Below, piece after piece: positions 1-8,903 of a stretch of 64,000 bases of DNA. The notes beneath the pieces are model-generated. The model saw only the letters and a program-made list of their open reading frames with translations, did no database searches and was not told the DNA's origin. The first letter of the stretch is position 1. Each line of letters starts with the position of its first letter. The DNA comes from Halomonas sp. ALS9 (GTDB lineage Bacteria; Pseudomonadota; Gammaproteobacteria; Pseudomonadales; Halomonadaceae), in the NCBI RefSeq assembly GCF_001651035.1, contig NZ_LXRG01000192.1, forward strand, positions 744,001 to 808,000, in the 5' to 3' direction. The position numbers were made by a program, and so were the translations under genes.

Positions 1-432
1 GATATTGAGCGTGCCTTTGTACTGATGGAGCGCGTGGGCATCGCGCATTACGCTAACAAGCGTGCTGATGAGCTTTCCGGCGGCGAGCGCCAGCGAGTAG
101 GCGTCGTTCGCGCGCTAATGCAGGAACCTGAAGTGCTGCTCGCCGATGAGCCCACCGCCTCGCTAGACCCGCGCACTTCTGAGCAGATTATGGTGCTGCT
201 GCAAAGCTTGGCCAGCGAGCTGTCGCTGCCGGTGTTGATCAATATCCATAACGTTGCTCAGGCCAAAACCTATACCGAGCGCATTGTGGGCCTACGCCAC
301 GGCAAGATGATCTTTGATGGTGCGCCTGCCGACTTCAACAAAGACGCACTGGATGCCATCTACGGGGGGATTGACGCACCGGACGATGCAATTACGGATA
401 CGCCAGAGGAGCACACCCATGACTCCGCCTGA
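1..432 (+). CDS. phnC: Phosphonate ABC transporter ATP-binding protein, 3' part
   Basis: C-terminal part of an ABC ATPase that would power import of phosphonate or a similar phosphorus compound at the inner membrane. The reading frame is open from the first base, so the start and the Walker A motif lie outside the window. Visible are the ABC signature LSGGERQRV, the Walker B stretch VLLADEPTASLDP with its D-loop, and the switch histidine (NIHNV). Its last 14 bases overlap the first phnE, which fixes its partner. PhnC identity rests on that linkage plus the signature-region wording. No C-P lyase gene follows, so the ligand could be a phosphonate or phosphite; this is not decidable here. Confidence 0.88.
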   Translation, partial: DIERAFVLMERVGIAHYANKRADELSGGERQRVGVVRALMQEPEVLLADEPTASLDPRTSEQIMVLLQSLASELSLPVLINIHNVAQAKTYTERIVGLRHGKMIFDGAPADFNKDALDAIYGGIDAPDDAITDTPEEHTHDSA

Positions 433-1231
433 CGCTCATTCCACAGCACCCCGTACTTGGAAAAAGCCGCCGTTTATTGCCAACCCAGTGCTGCGCTCCG
501 GGTTGATCCTGGTGGCGGTGGTCTACCTGGTATGGGCCTTTGGCTCACTGCCCTTCAACTGGGCGCGTATCTCTGAAGGGTTGCCCCGCGCCGCACGTAT
601 TTTTAGCGGTGGCTTCCCGCCCAATCTTGAGCGTTACGAGCTACTGTTAACGGGCTTTAAAGAGAGCTTCCAAATCGCTATTTTGGCGACGCTACTGGGG
701 GTCTTTCTGTCGATTCCCTTTGCTGTAATGGCTGCGCGTAATATTGCGCCCATGCCAATTTATATTATTGGCCGGGCGGTGATTATCATATCGCGCAGTT
801 TCCACCCGGTGATTGTGGCGATTCTGTTTGTGGCCGCCGTGGGCTTTGGCCCCTTAGCGGGCATTCTCACCTTAACGCTCTACTCCATTGGCTTCGTAGG
901 CAAGCTGCTTGCCGAAGAGATAGAAGAGATCGACTGGGGGCAGGTAGAGGCTATGAAAGCCGCTGGTGCGGGCTATATCGCCATTCTGTTTTATGCCGTT
1001 TTCCCGCAGATACTGCCACGTCAAGTTGGGCTTTCCATGTACCAACTGGACAGTAATTTGCGCGCCTCGGCGGTGGTCGGGATTGTCGGTGCAGGTGGCA
1101 TTGGCGGTACGCTAATGAACGCCTTTGGACGCTACGATTACGATTTCGCCTTTGCGATTCTACTCATTATCATCGCCGTCATTTTGCTCAGCGAAGGTGT
1201 CAGCGGCTGGGTAAGGAAAAAAATATGGTAG
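419..1231 (+). CDS. phnE: Phosphonate ABC transporter permease PhnE (first copy)
   Basis: Inner-membrane permease of the phosphonate importer, about 270 residues with a hydrophobic segment near residues 25-45 and several more helices. The cytoplasmic EAA loop that docks the ATPase reads EEIEEIDWGQVEAMKAAGA. The start chosen is the ATG inside the end of phnC: an AGAGGA ribosome site lies about ten bases before it, whereas a further in-frame ATG at 314 would overlap phnC by 119 bases. It overlaps the second permease by 7 bases, indicating translational coupling. Two separate PhnE-type subunits probably form a heterodimeric channel. Confidence 0.9.
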   Translation: MTPPDAHSTAPRTWKKPPFIANPVLRSGLILVAVVYLVWAFGSLPFNWARISEGLPRAARIFSGGFPPNLERYELLLTGFKESFQIAILATLLGVFLSIPFAVMAARNIAPMPIYIIGRAVIIISRSFHPVIVAILFVAAVGFGPLAGILTLTLYSIGFVGKLLAEEIEEIDWGQVEAMKAAGAGYIAILFYAVFPQILPRQVGLSMYQLDSNLRASAVVGIVGAGGIGGTLMNAFGRYDYDFAFAILLIIIAVILLSEGVSGWVRKKIW

Positions 1232-2034
1232 ATCATGCACAGCAGCTTGCTGACCGGGTTTGGCAACGCCACGACCGTAAACAGCTCCTTATCCGTTATG
1301 GCGTGCTTTTAGCCACCTTGATGGTGGTGGTATGGGCGGTGCGAGATATTGATATTTTCTGGCCGTGGGTGTGGGATGCGCCCAACCAGATCTCGGCGCT
1401 TGGGGCGCGCATGTGGCCACCCAGCCCCGCTGGGTTAAACGGCATCATCGCCGCACTGATTGAGACCGTGCATATTGCCACTCTGGCGACCTTCCTAACG
1501 ATTTTCCTGGCGTTACCGGTGGCGTATATTGCCGCCCAGAACACCACACCTAACCGCGCCTGCCTGTGGCTAGGGCGTTTTATTCTGGTCTCCAGCCGCT
1601 CGGTAAATACCATTATCTGGGCACTGCTGTTCGTGGCGATTTTTGGCCCTGGCGTGTTAGCGGGCATTCTCGCCATTGTGTTTCGTTCAATTGGCTTTAT
1701 CGGCAAGCTGATGGGTGAGGCGATTGAAGAGATTGACCGCAACCCGGTGGAAGCGATGGAAGCCACCGGAGCCTCCAAGGCCAAGGTGGTCGCCTACGCC
1801 ATTGTGCCGCAAGTCATGCCAGCGTTTTTTGCCATTGTGATCCTGCGCTGGGATATCAATATCCGCGAATCAACCGTGCTTGGGTTAGTGGGCGCGGGGG
1901 GGATTGGCGTGATTTTACAGGGTGCAATTGACACCTTCGCCTGGCCTACCGTCGCGACCATTTTGATTGCCATTATTGTGCTAGTGCTGATCGGTGAAGC
2001 GGTCACCAGCTTACTGCGTCGCAAAGTGCTGTAG
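1225..2034 (+). CDS. phnE: Phosphonate ABC transporter permease PhnE (second copy)
   Basis: Second permease subunit, 269 residues, related to the gene before it and starting inside its last codons. It has about six hydrophobic segments and an EAA loop (EAIEEIDRNPVEAMEATGAS) followed by the usual VVAYAIVPQVMP. It would pair with the first PhnE to form the membrane channel. It is the last gene of the run: a strong hairpin and short tandem repeats follow, and the next gene has no evident link to phosphorus. No phosphonate-degrading enzyme is present in the window; the binding protein PhnD would be expected upstream, outside it. Confidence 0.9.
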   Translation: MVDHAQQLADRVWQRHDRKQLLIRYGVLLATLMVVVWAVRDIDIFWPWVWDAPNQISALGARMWPPSPAGLNGIIAALIETVHIATLATFLTIFLALPVAYIAAQNTTPNRACLWLGRFILVSSRSVNTIIWALLFVAIFGPGVLAGILAIVFRSIGFIGKLMGEAIEEIDRNPVEAMEATGASKAKVVAYAIVPQVMPAFFAIVILRWDINIRESTVLGLVGAGGIGVILQGAIDTFAWPTVATILIAIIVLVLIGEAVTSLLRRKVL

Positions 2035-2039
2035 CCCCG

Positions 2040-2091
2040 TTGTTTAGAACCAGTTGTTCAGAACCAGTTGCTTAGAACCAGTTGCTTAAGC
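2040..2091. repeat. 14-bp tandem repeat, about 3.7 copies
   Basis: Consecutive 14-base units at 2040, 2054 and 2068 (TTGTTTAGAACCAG and variants), with a partial fourth at 2082. The units differ at one or two bases. The array sits directly after the phn stop codon and runs into a hairpin. It looks like slippage-generated DNA; no function can be assigned. Confidence 0.85.
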
Positions 2092-2131
2092 CATGGCAAG
2101 TGTTTGACCTAACGCCAAACGCTTGCCATGG
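2091..2131 (+). terminator. Long hairpin after the phn operon
   Basis: Arms at 2091-2106 and 2116-2131 pair over 16 bases with one G-U pair and a 9-base loop. There is no T-run behind it, so it may be a factor-dependent terminator or an RNA-stabilising structure and not a classical intrinsic terminator. Confidence 0.55.
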
Positions 2132-2167
2132 TTAAATGACCATCAACGACATGGAGTATGCACAGCG

Positions 2168-2596
2168 ATGACAACTTATATCGTGGTAGCCGACGCCGCT
2201 CGCGCACGTATCTTTACTCGTGATGCCTTGAAGCTGGCAGAACAGGAGAGCCTGGTTCACGCAGAAGGGCGGCTGCATGAAGGTGACTTGGTCACCGATG
2301 GTCGAGGCGATGTGCATGAGTCGATGTCCACTACCTCTCGCTCGGCTGGCGAAGAGGGAACGGCTACCAAGCACGAAAACGAGCTGTTTGCGAAAGAGGT
2401 CGCTCAGCGACTTTACAGCGCCCGAGTAGGCAACAGCATGGAGAAGCTAATCATGGTCGCGCCACCCAAATTTTTAGGCCTGTTACGGGATAAGCTTGAT
2501 GGCCCTACACAGAAGCTCGTAATACACTCTTTATCGAAAGATCTAAGTAAAGCGTCACTAGCCGATATCCAACAGGCAGTCAGTGATTTACGCTAG
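2168..2596 (+). CDS. Host-attachment family protein (Host_attach / baeRF-like)
   Basis: Small soluble protein of 142 residues starting MTTYIVVADAARARIF. The opening strand VVADAARARIF, the central acidic and Ser/Thr-rich linker, and the motif MVAPPKFLGLLRDKL are typical of the family annotated as protein required for attachment to host cells. As I understand it, that family is related to archaeal release-factor-like (baeRF) domains; the biochemical role is unknown and the name should not be taken literally. The ATG was chosen because GGAG lies upstream at good spacing; an in-frame TTG 45 bases earlier falls in the preceding hairpin. The gene stands alone, before the first chemoreceptor promoter. 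Confidence 0.8.
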   Translation: MTTYIVVADAARARIFTRDALKLAEQESLVHAEGRLHEGDLVTDGRGDVHESMSTTSRSAGEEGTATKHENELFAKEVAQRLYSARVGNSMEKLIMVAPPKFLGLLRDKLDGPTQKLVIHSLSKDLSKASLADIQQAVSDLR

Positions 2597-2627
2597 CAAT
2601 ATCTGAAACTTAACCTTCATTCATCAC

Positions 2628-2654
2628 TAAAGAAAGGGTCGTTCTCGCCGATAG
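2628..2654 (+). promoter_or_regulatory. Sigma-28 (FliA) promoter of the first chemoreceptor
   Basis: TAAAGAAA (2628-2635), an 11-base spacer, then GCCGATAG (2647-2654). This fits the flagellar sigma-28 consensus TAAAGTTT-N11-GCCGATAA. It lies 65 bases before the chemoreceptor start codon, and the same arrangement recurs before the next two receptors. Confidence 0.85.
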
Positions 2655-2719
2655 TTTAGAAGACATTACAAACGGTACCTCCCTGAGTACTGACATGCAC
2701 TTCTACGTCGAGAGCGACT

Positions 2720-4579
2720 ATGCTATCCACCCTCCGAGTACGTATTCTATTGGCCGCACTAGTGGCGATAACCCTCGCCCTAGTCATTAACGGCATTGCC
2801 AGTTATACCACCGTAAAACATCATAATAGTCAGCAAGTTAACCGCAATTTAGAGGCGGTTGTACGTGGCAACACGCAAGCACTCAATGAATGGATGGCCT
2901 CTCGCGTCACCATGCTATCGGCCCTGGAACAGGCCACACTAGAAGACAATCCGCTACCTGCGCTGCAACAGTTAACCGCATCCGGTGGGTTTATGGCCTC
3001 CTATATGGCTTATCCAGACACCCCAAACGCTGTTTTTTCTGATGGCTGGGAGCCACCAAGCGATTATGACCCGCGCCAGCGCCCTTGGTATCAGGACGCG
3101 GTTAATGCAGAAACAACCGTTGTTACAGCTCCTTACGTCGATATGATTAGTAACGAACTCGTCGTGTCGTTTGTACACCCTTACTACCAAGAGGGTGAGC
3201 TAGTTGCTGTCGTGGGCGCCGATATCAATATCAACGATGTCGTCAAAATCGTCGCGTCTATTGCACCGACCCCATCAAGCTTTGGTTTTCTTACCACTGG
3301 CGACGGCACCCTGGTAGCCCACCCTGATAGCAGCCTTAGTCTGGAACCCTCTACCGCGCTCAGCAGTGAACTCGATAGCAGCCGCTTAGCGCAGATCACC
3401 AGCGCTGAGGAGCCCCAAGCCATGGCGTTACAGGGCAGTAATAAGCTACTGCTTGGCCAGTCGGTGGGTGGCAACAGCGACTGGCAACTATTGGTGGCGC
3501 TTGATGAAACGGAGGCAACGGCGGGCCTTCGCGCCATCGCGACCACATCGATAGTCACGCTGCTAATTGTAGCCGCGATTACAGCGGTGGTATTTGGCTT
3601 ACTGCTTTCACTGCTGCTGCGCCGTTTGCTGGTTGCGCGTGACGCGATGGATGACATCGCCTCAGGAGAGGGCGACTTAACCCGCCGTTTGCCAGAAGAG
3701 GGCAACGACGAAATCACGCAAATTGCCAAGGCCTTCAACCGCTTTGTAGGCACAATGGAAGCCGTATTGGTAGATGTGCGCACCAGCAGTGAATCCGTTC
3801 ACCATGCGGCAAACGAAATTGCCATGGGCGGCCAGGATTTATCCCGTCGCACCGATAACGCGGCCGCTAGCTTGCAGCAGACTTCTGCATCGATCGAGGA
3901 AATCACCAGTACAGTTCAACACACCTCTGCCTCTGCCCAGGAAGCCAACAAACTTTCTCAAACCGCCTCTGAAGTGGCGAACGAAGGCGGGAAAGTCGTG
4001 GCAAATGTAGTGACAACGATGGAAGACATCTCTCGCGCCTCCGGTAAAATCGGTGAAATCGTCACGCTAATGAACAGCATTTCGTTCCAGACCAACCTGC
4101 TGGCACTTAACGCCTCAGTGGAAGCGGCCCGTGCTGGCGAACATGGCCGTGGTTTTGCCGTGGTAGCCGACGAGGTACGCAAGCTAGCCGGACGCAGCAG
4201 CGAAGCCGCCAACGATATTCAAAAGCTGATCGAAGACTCACAAACCAAGGTGAATAACGGCACCACTTTGGTGCGCAATGCGGGGGCTACCATGCAGGAT
4301 ATCGTCGCGCACATTACCCGCGTGACCGATGTTTTGGAGGAGATCAATGCAGCGACCAGCGAGCAGAGCGACGGTATTAACCAAGTTAACATCGCCGTTG
4401 CCGAACTGGATCGCATGACTCAAGAGAACGCGGCCATGGTAGAAGAGTCCACAACTGCCGCTGAGCAGCTAAAAGAACAGGCCGACCATCTGGCTGGCAC
4501 GATTAGTAGCTTCAAGCTTTCTCAACACCCGCCTGCGCCTCTAACCTCAAAATCGGCCAAGGCGTTGCCATCGTTTTAA
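2720..4579 (+). CDS. Methyl-accepting chemotaxis protein, dCache type (copy 1)
   Basis: Transmembrane chemoreceptor of 619 residues. The order is: short cytoplasmic N-terminus, TM1 (about 8-28), periplasmic double-Cache sensor (about 30-270), TM2 (about 275-300), HAMP, then the cytoplasmic signalling coiled coil with the tip [20 protein letters not shown]. The sensor has R121, W123, Y124, Y139, D141 and D168. Their spacing matches what I remember of the amino-acid-binding motif in Pseudomonas PctA (R126, W128, Y129, Y144, D146, D173), so an amino-acid ligand is inferred. No CheR/CheB-tethering pentapeptide ends the protein (it ends KALPSF). Transcription is expected from the sigma-28 promoter. 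The sensor differs from the next two copies; the signalling half is very similar. Confidence 0.95.
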   Translation: MLSTLRVRILLAALVAITLALVINGIASYTTVKHHNSQQVNRNLEAVVRGNTQALNEWMASRVTMLSALEQATLEDNPLPALQQLTASGGFMASYMAYPDTPNAVFSDGWEPPSDYDPRQRPWYQDAVNAETTVVTAPYVDMISNELVVSFVHPYYQEGELVAVVGADININDVVKIVASIAPTPSSFGFLTTGDGTLVAHPDSSLSLEPSTALSSELDSSRLAQITSAEEPQAMALQGSNKLLLGQSVGGNSDWQLLVALDETEATAGLRAIATTSIVTLLIVAAITAVVFGLLLSLLLRRLLVARDAMDDIASGEGDLTRRLPEEGNDEITQIAKAFNRFVGTMEAVLVDVRTSSESVHHAANEIAMGGQDLSRRTDNAAASLQQTSASIEEITSTVQHTSASAQEANKLSQTASEVANEGGKVVANVVTTMEDISRASGKIGEIVTLMNSISFQTNLLALNASVEAARAGEHGRGFAVVADEVRKLAGRSSEAANDIQKLIEDSQTKVNNGTTLVRNAGATMQDIVAHITRVTDVLEEINAATSEQSDGINQVNIAVAELDRMTQENAAMVEESTTAAEQLKEQADHLAGTISSFKLSQHPPAPLTSKSAKALPSF

Positions 4580-4628
4580 GGGATTAAGGCATTGTCGGCA
4601 GCGCAATATCGTCGCTGCGTTTAGCGCC
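4580..4628 (-). pseudogene. Relic of a LysR gene 3' end
   Basis: The 49 bases after the first chemoreceptor stop match bases 8900-8948, which are the stop codon and last codons of the LysR gene beyond the third chemoreceptor, at 44 of 49 positions. The match ends abruptly at 4628. This suggests that the tandem receptor duplication carried along the end of the neighbouring LysR gene. A poorer remnant follows the second receptor (6746-6780). Confidence 0.6.
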
Positions 4629-4671
4629 GGAAAGTGACTTGCGCAATCGCTTTCAACCTACGTCATTACCT

Positions 4672-4698
4672 ATAGGGGCCTCATTCTGAGGCCCCTAT
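4672..4698 (+). terminator. Terminator-like hairpin after chemoreceptor 1
   Basis: Perfect 12-base stem (4672-4683 with 4687-4698) closing a TTC loop, GC-rich in the middle. The following bases are only mildly T-rich (GTCGTTATTC), so the intrinsic-terminator call is moderate. A homologous hairpin follows receptor 2. Confidence 0.65.
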
Positions 4699-4788
4699 GT
4701 CGTTATTCATCCCGCATTAACCCAGTTTCCCCTAGCGTGTGTTCCCCCTCCCTTACGAACCCTAACTACACGAGCTGACGCATACACC

Positions 4789-4815
4789 TAAAGTCGCACC
4801 CACTGGCGCCGATAG
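4789..4815 (+). promoter_or_regulatory. Sigma-28 (FliA) promoter of the second chemoreceptor
   Basis: TAAAGTCG (4789-4796), 11-base spacer, GCCGATAG (4808-4815), 73 bases before the ATG. Seven of eight bases of the -10 box match the flagellar consensus. Confidence 0.88.
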
Positions 4816-4888
4816 CATGACAGCAGATATTACGAATCAAGTGGCCTACTTTCGTCCTTAATTACCCCTGAATAGCGAGACTTTATTG

Positions 4889-6745
4889 ATGCTGTCATCC
4901 CTACGCCTGCGTATTCTAGTGATCACTTTGGTGGTTATCGCCTTGGCGCTGATTATTAATGCTTCGGTCAGTTACACGATCTTAAAGACACAAAACGACG
5001 AACAAGTAGCCCAACAGCTTGCCTCCATTTCCCACGGCAATGCTTTGGCCATTGAAGAGTGGGTAGCCGCCCGCACCGCTATGATGGAGGCGGCTCAAGC
5101 ACCGGTAAGTGGAAGAGATCCAGTTCAACCGCTCATTCAGCTCGCCGAGTCGGGCGGATTTCTATCAACCTATTTAGCGCGGCCCGACGGCAGCCTGCTT
5201 ACGTCCGATGGCTGGATCCCCGGCGATGACTATGACCCGCGCACTCGCGACTGGTATAAAAGCGCCGTTGCGCAAGATAAAACCGTTGTCTCACTCCCCT
5301 ACCTGGATGCCAACAGTGGTCGCTTGGTTGTGCCCTTCTCAACCCCCATCAAACGTAACGGACAGCTTTATGGCGTCATCGGCGGCGATGTAGAGATCGT
5401 CAACTTAATTGCACAGGTTAATGCTATTCAGCCGACGCCCTCTAGCTTTGCGTTTCTAAGCAGTGGCGGTGAAACGGTGATCGCTCATCCGGACTCAGCA
5501 CTAACCTTGAAGCCACTTTCACAGCTCAGTGACGCGTTAACACCGGCCTCAATTGATCGCTTAAGCGCGACCCCGAATGCCTGGGAGCCCGTTGAAATTG
5601 GCGGTGACATAAAGCGGCTAGGGGCCACGCCGATTGCCGGTACCGAGTGGGAACTAGGCGTTGCACTGGACGAGTACGAAGCCACGGCGGGCCTGCGTGC
5701 CATCATTCACTCGGCGTTGCTGACGCTAGCGATTATCATTGTAGTCACCGCGCTACTGCTAAGCCTGTGGCTCAAGCGAACCTTCGCCGGTCTTGAACGA
5801 GCCCGGGATGCGCTGGATGACATCGCTAGTGGCGACGGAGATCTGACCCGCCGACTGCCGGAGCAAGGCCGCGATGAAGTGGCCCAGATGAGCGGTGCTT
5901 TCAACCGCTTCGTGAGCAAAATGGAGGCAGTATTAATCGATGTCCGCACCAGCAGTGAATCCGTTCACCATGCCGCCAATGAGATCGCCATGGGCGGACA
6001 AGATCTATCCCGCCGCACCGATAACGCGGCCGCTAGCCTGCAGCAAACCTCTGCATCGATCGAAGAAATCACCAGTACCGTTCAACACACGGCAGCATCC
6101 GCAAAAGAAGCCAATAAGCTATCTCAAACCGCCTCAGAAGTCGCCAACGAAGGTGGGAAGGTTGTCGCAAATGTGGTGAACACCATGGAAGACATTACCC
6201 ACGCGTCGGATAAGATCGGTGAAATTGTCACCTTAATGAACAGCATCTCGTTCCAGACCAACCTGCTGGCGCTTAACGCTTCGGTGGAAGCGGCCCGGGC
6301 TGGCGAGCATGGCCGTGGTTTTGCCGTGGTAGCTGACGAGGTGCGCAAGCTGGCCGGGCGCAGCAGCGAGGCCGCCAACGATATTCAAAAGCTGATCGAA
6401 GATTCACAAACCAAGGTGAATAACGGCACTACTTTGGTGCGTAATGCGGGGGCTACCATGCAAGACATCGTCACGCATATTACCCGCGTAACCGATGTTT
6501 TGGAGGAGATCAACGCAGCGACTAATGAGCAGAGCGAAGGTATCAAACAAGTCAACATCGCTGTCGCCGAACTGGATCGCATGACCCAGGAGAACGCGGC
6601 CATGGTAGAAGAGTCCACGACCGCTGCCGAGCAGTTGAAAGAGCAGGCCGACCACTTAGCGGTCACCATAGGCAGCTTCAAACTGTCTCAACACCCACCT
6701 GCGCCGCTAACGTTAAACTCGCCCAAAGCGCTGGCGTCGTTTTGA
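4889..6745 (+). CDS. Methyl-accepting chemotaxis protein, dCache type (copy 2)
   Basis: Chemoreceptor of 618 residues with the same plan as its neighbours: TM1, periplasmic double-Cache sensor, TM2, HAMP and methyl-accepting signalling domain. A TTG lies directly before the chosen ATG, but the third copy aligns to the ATG ([10 protein letters not shown]). Sensor residues R120, W122, Y123, Y138, D140 and D167 keep the spacing of the amino-acid-binding dCache motif. From the HAMP region onward it is almost identical to copy 3, while the ligand-binding half differs. That suggests gene conversion of the signalling half with divergence of the sensor. It is transcribed alone from its sigma-28 promoter and ends before a hairpin. 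Confidence 0.95.
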   Translation: MLSSLRLRILVITLVVIALALIINASVSYTILKTQNDEQVAQQLASISHGNALAIEEWVAARTAMMEAAQAPVSGRDPVQPLIQLAESGGFLSTYLARPDGSLLTSDGWIPGDDYDPRTRDWYKSAVAQDKTVVSLPYLDANSGRLVVPFSTPIKRNGQLYGVIGGDVEIVNLIAQVNAIQPTPSSFAFLSSGGETVIAHPDSALTLKPLSQLSDALTPASIDRLSATPNAWEPVEIGGDIKRLGATPIAGTEWELGVALDEYEATAGLRAIIHSALLTLAIIIVVTALLLSLWLKRTFAGLERARDALDDIASGDGDLTRRLPEQGRDEVAQMSGAFNRFVSKMEAVLIDVRTSSESVHHAANEIAMGGQDLSRRTDNAAASLQQTSASIEEITSTVQHTAASAKEANKLSQTASEVANEGGKVVANVVNTMEDITHASDKIGEIVTLMNSISFQTNLLALNASVEAARAGEHGRGFAVVADEVRKLAGRSSEAANDIQKLIEDSQTKVNNGTTLVRNAGATMQDIVTHITRVTDVLEEINAATNEQSEGIKQVNIAVAELDRMTQENAAMVEESTTAAEQLKEQADHLAVTIGSFKLSQHPPAPLTLNSPKALASF

Positions 6746-6827
6746 GGGACTAAGGAATGGGCGGCAGTGCAATGACGCTGCGTTTGCCTCCGGAACGTGA
6801 TTAAGCTGTCTACCTACCTCTTTATCC

Positions 6828-6854
6828 GTAGGGGCCTCATTTAGAGGCCCTTAC
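6828..6854 (+). terminator. Terminator-like hairpin after chemoreceptor 2
   Basis: Arms 6828-6838 and 6844-6854 pair over 11 bases with one G-U pair and a 5-base loop. This is the homologue of the hairpin after receptor 1. Only a weak T-rich stretch follows. Confidence 0.6.
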
Positions 6855-6943
6855 GTCATTATCCCCCCTGCATTAACACGGTCTCCTCTGGCGCGTGTTC
6901 TATCCCTTACGAGCCTATAACGGCACGAGCTGATGCATACATC

Positions 6944-6970
6944 TAAAGTCGTATTCATCGGTGCCGATAG
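6944..6970 (+). promoter_or_regulatory. Sigma-28 (FliA) promoter of the third chemoreceptor
   Basis: TAAAGTCG (6944-6951), 11-base spacer, GCCGATAG (6963-6970), 72 bases before the ATG. The boxes are identical to those before copy 2, although the spacer sequence has changed, so the boxes appear to be under selection. Confidence 0.88.
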
Positions 6971-7042
6971 CATGACAGCAGATGTTACTTACCAAGCGGT
7001 CAGCTTCTGACCTCATTTTTCCTTAATAGCGAGACTTTATTA

Positions 7043-8899
7043 ATGCTGTCGTCCCTACGCTTGCGCATTCTGATGATCACTTTGGTGGTTATCACGCTGG
7101 CACTGACCATCAACGCCTCCGTCAGTTATCTGACCTTGCAAGCTCACAACGAGCAGCAGGTAACTCGGCAACAGGCATCCATCGCACAGGGTAACGCCCT
7201 GGCAATCGAAGAATGGGTGTCTGCCCGTGCCGCCATGCTAGAAGCAGCGCGCGATCCCGTGATCGATAATGTCCCTCTTGAGCCCCTAAAACAGCTAGCC
7301 GAGTCAGGTGGATTCATAGCGGCCTTTTACGGTCAAACCGATGGCAGCCATCTTTCTTCCGATGGCTGGAAACCACCTAATGACTACGACCCGCGCCAGC
7401 GCGGCTGGTACCAAGCGGCCATGAATCAGGATAGGACTATCGTCTCGCTGCCCTACGTGGATGCCAACAGCAATCGCTTAGTGGTTACCTTTGCCACGCC
7501 GGTCAAGCGTGAGGGTCGCCTGTATGGGGTGGTCGGCGGAGATGTGGCGATCGACAGTCTGGTCAATCAGGTCAATGCCATTCAGCCGACGCCATCGAGC
7601 TTCGCCTTTCTGAGCAGTGGCGGCGAGACGCTGATCGCGCACCCCAACACGGCGCTGACCCTCAAGCCACTAAGCCAGATCAGTGATACCTTGCCCCCCG
7701 CCGTTATCGGTCGGCTGAGCGCTACCCAAGATAGCTGGGAAGCTATTCAAGTCGACGGCCAGGATAAGCGGCTATCAGCGACGCCCATCGCGGGTACCGA
7801 CTGGGAGCTCGGGATCGCGCTAGACGAACGCGAGGCCACTGCCGGCCTTCGCGCTATCCTTCACTCGTCTTTGATCACGCTACTGATCATTATCGCCGTT
7901 ACTGCGCTACTGCTCAGCCTGTGGCTCAAGCGAACCTTCGCCGGTCTTGAACGGGCCCGGGATGCGCTGGATGACATCGCTAGTGGCGACGGAGATCTGA
8001 CCCGCCGACTGCCGGAGCAAGGCCGCGATGAAGTGGCCCAGATGAGCGGTGCTTTCAACCGCTTCGTGAGCAAAATGGAGGCGGTATTAATCGATGTCCG
8101 CACCAGCAGTGAATCCGTTCACCATGCCGCCAACGAGATCGCCATGGGCGGCCAGGATCTATCCCGTCGCACCGATAACGCGGCCGCTAGTCTGCAGCAA
8201 ACCTCTGCATCGATTGAGGAAATCACCAGTACCGTTCAACACACGGCAGCATCCGCAAAAGAAGCCAATAAGCTATCTCAAACCGCCTCAGAAGTCGCCA
8301 ACGAAGGTGGGAAGGTTGTCGCAAATGTGGTGAACACCATGGAAGACATTACCCACGCGTCGGATAAGATCGGTGAAATTGTCACGCTAATGAACAGCAT
8401 TTCGTTCCAGACCAACCTGCTGGCGCTTAACGCCTCTGTGGAAGCGGCCCGGGCTGGTGAGCATGGCCGTGGTTTTGCCGTGGTAGCTGACGAGGTGCGC
8501 AAGCTGGCCGGGCGCAGCAGCGAGGCCGCCAACGATATTCAAAAGCTGATCGAAGATTCACAAACCAAGGTGAATAACGGCACTACTTTGGTGTGTAATG
8601 CGGGGGCTACCATGCAGGACATCGTCACGCATATTACCCGCGTAACCGATGTTTTGGAGGAGATCAATGCAGCGACCAGCGAGCAGAGCGAAGGTATCAA
8701 ACAAGTCAACATCGCTGTCGCAGAGCTGGATCGCATGACCCAGGAGAACGCGGCCATGGTAGAAGAGTCTACGACCGCTGCCGAGCAGTTGAAAGAGCAG
8801 GCCGATCACTTAGCGGTCACCATAGGCAGCTTCAAGCTTTCTCAACACCCACCTGCGCCGCTAACGTTAAACTCGCCCAAAGCGCTGGCGTCGTTTTGA
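7043..8899 (+). CDS. Methyl-accepting chemotaxis protein, dCache type (copy 3)
   Basis: Third tandem chemoreceptor, 618 residues. The dCache sensor retains R120, W122, Y123, Y138, D140 and D167, so an amino-acid-like ligand is again inferred; the rest of the sensor differs from copies 1 and 2. The cytoplasmic half is nearly identical to copy 2. One coding difference is a cysteine where both other copies have arginine, in the stretch TTLV(R/C)NAGATMQDI. The stop codon lies only 4 bases from the stop of the convergent LysR gene, so no private terminator fits between them. Confidence 0.95.
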   Translation: MLSSLRLRILMITLVVITLALTINASVSYLTLQAHNEQQVTRQQASIAQGNALAIEEWVSARAAMLEAARDPVIDNVPLEPLKQLAESGGFIAAFYGQTDGSHLSSDGWKPPNDYDPRQRGWYQAAMNQDRTIVSLPYVDANSNRLVVTFATPVKREGRLYGVVGGDVAIDSLVNQVNAIQPTPSSFAFLSSGGETLIAHPNTALTLKPLSQISDTLPPAVIGRLSATQDSWEAIQVDGQDKRLSATPIAGTDWELGIALDEREATAGLRAILHSSLITLLIIIAVTALLLSLWLKRTFAGLERARDALDDIASGDGDLTRRLPEQGRDEVAQMSGAFNRFVSKMEAVLIDVRTSSESVHHAANEIAMGGQDLSRRTDNAAASLQQTSASIEEITSTVQHTAASAKEANKLSQTASEVANEGGKVVANVVNTMEDITHASDKIGEIVTLMNSISFQTNLLALNASVEAARAGEHGRGFAVVADEVRKLAGRSSEAANDIQKLIEDSQTKVNNGTTLVCNAGATMQDIVTHITRVTDVLEEINAATSEQSEGIKQVNIAVAELDRMTQENAAMVEESTTAAEQLKEQADHLAVTIGSFKLSQHPPAPLTLNSPKALASF

Positions 8900-8903
8900 G
8901 GGA

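Noticed and set aside
3184-3783. 199-codon minus-strand frame opposite the first chemoreceptor
   Set aside because: Ser/Thr-rich shadow of a conserved gene; similar shadows occur opposite the other receptor copies.
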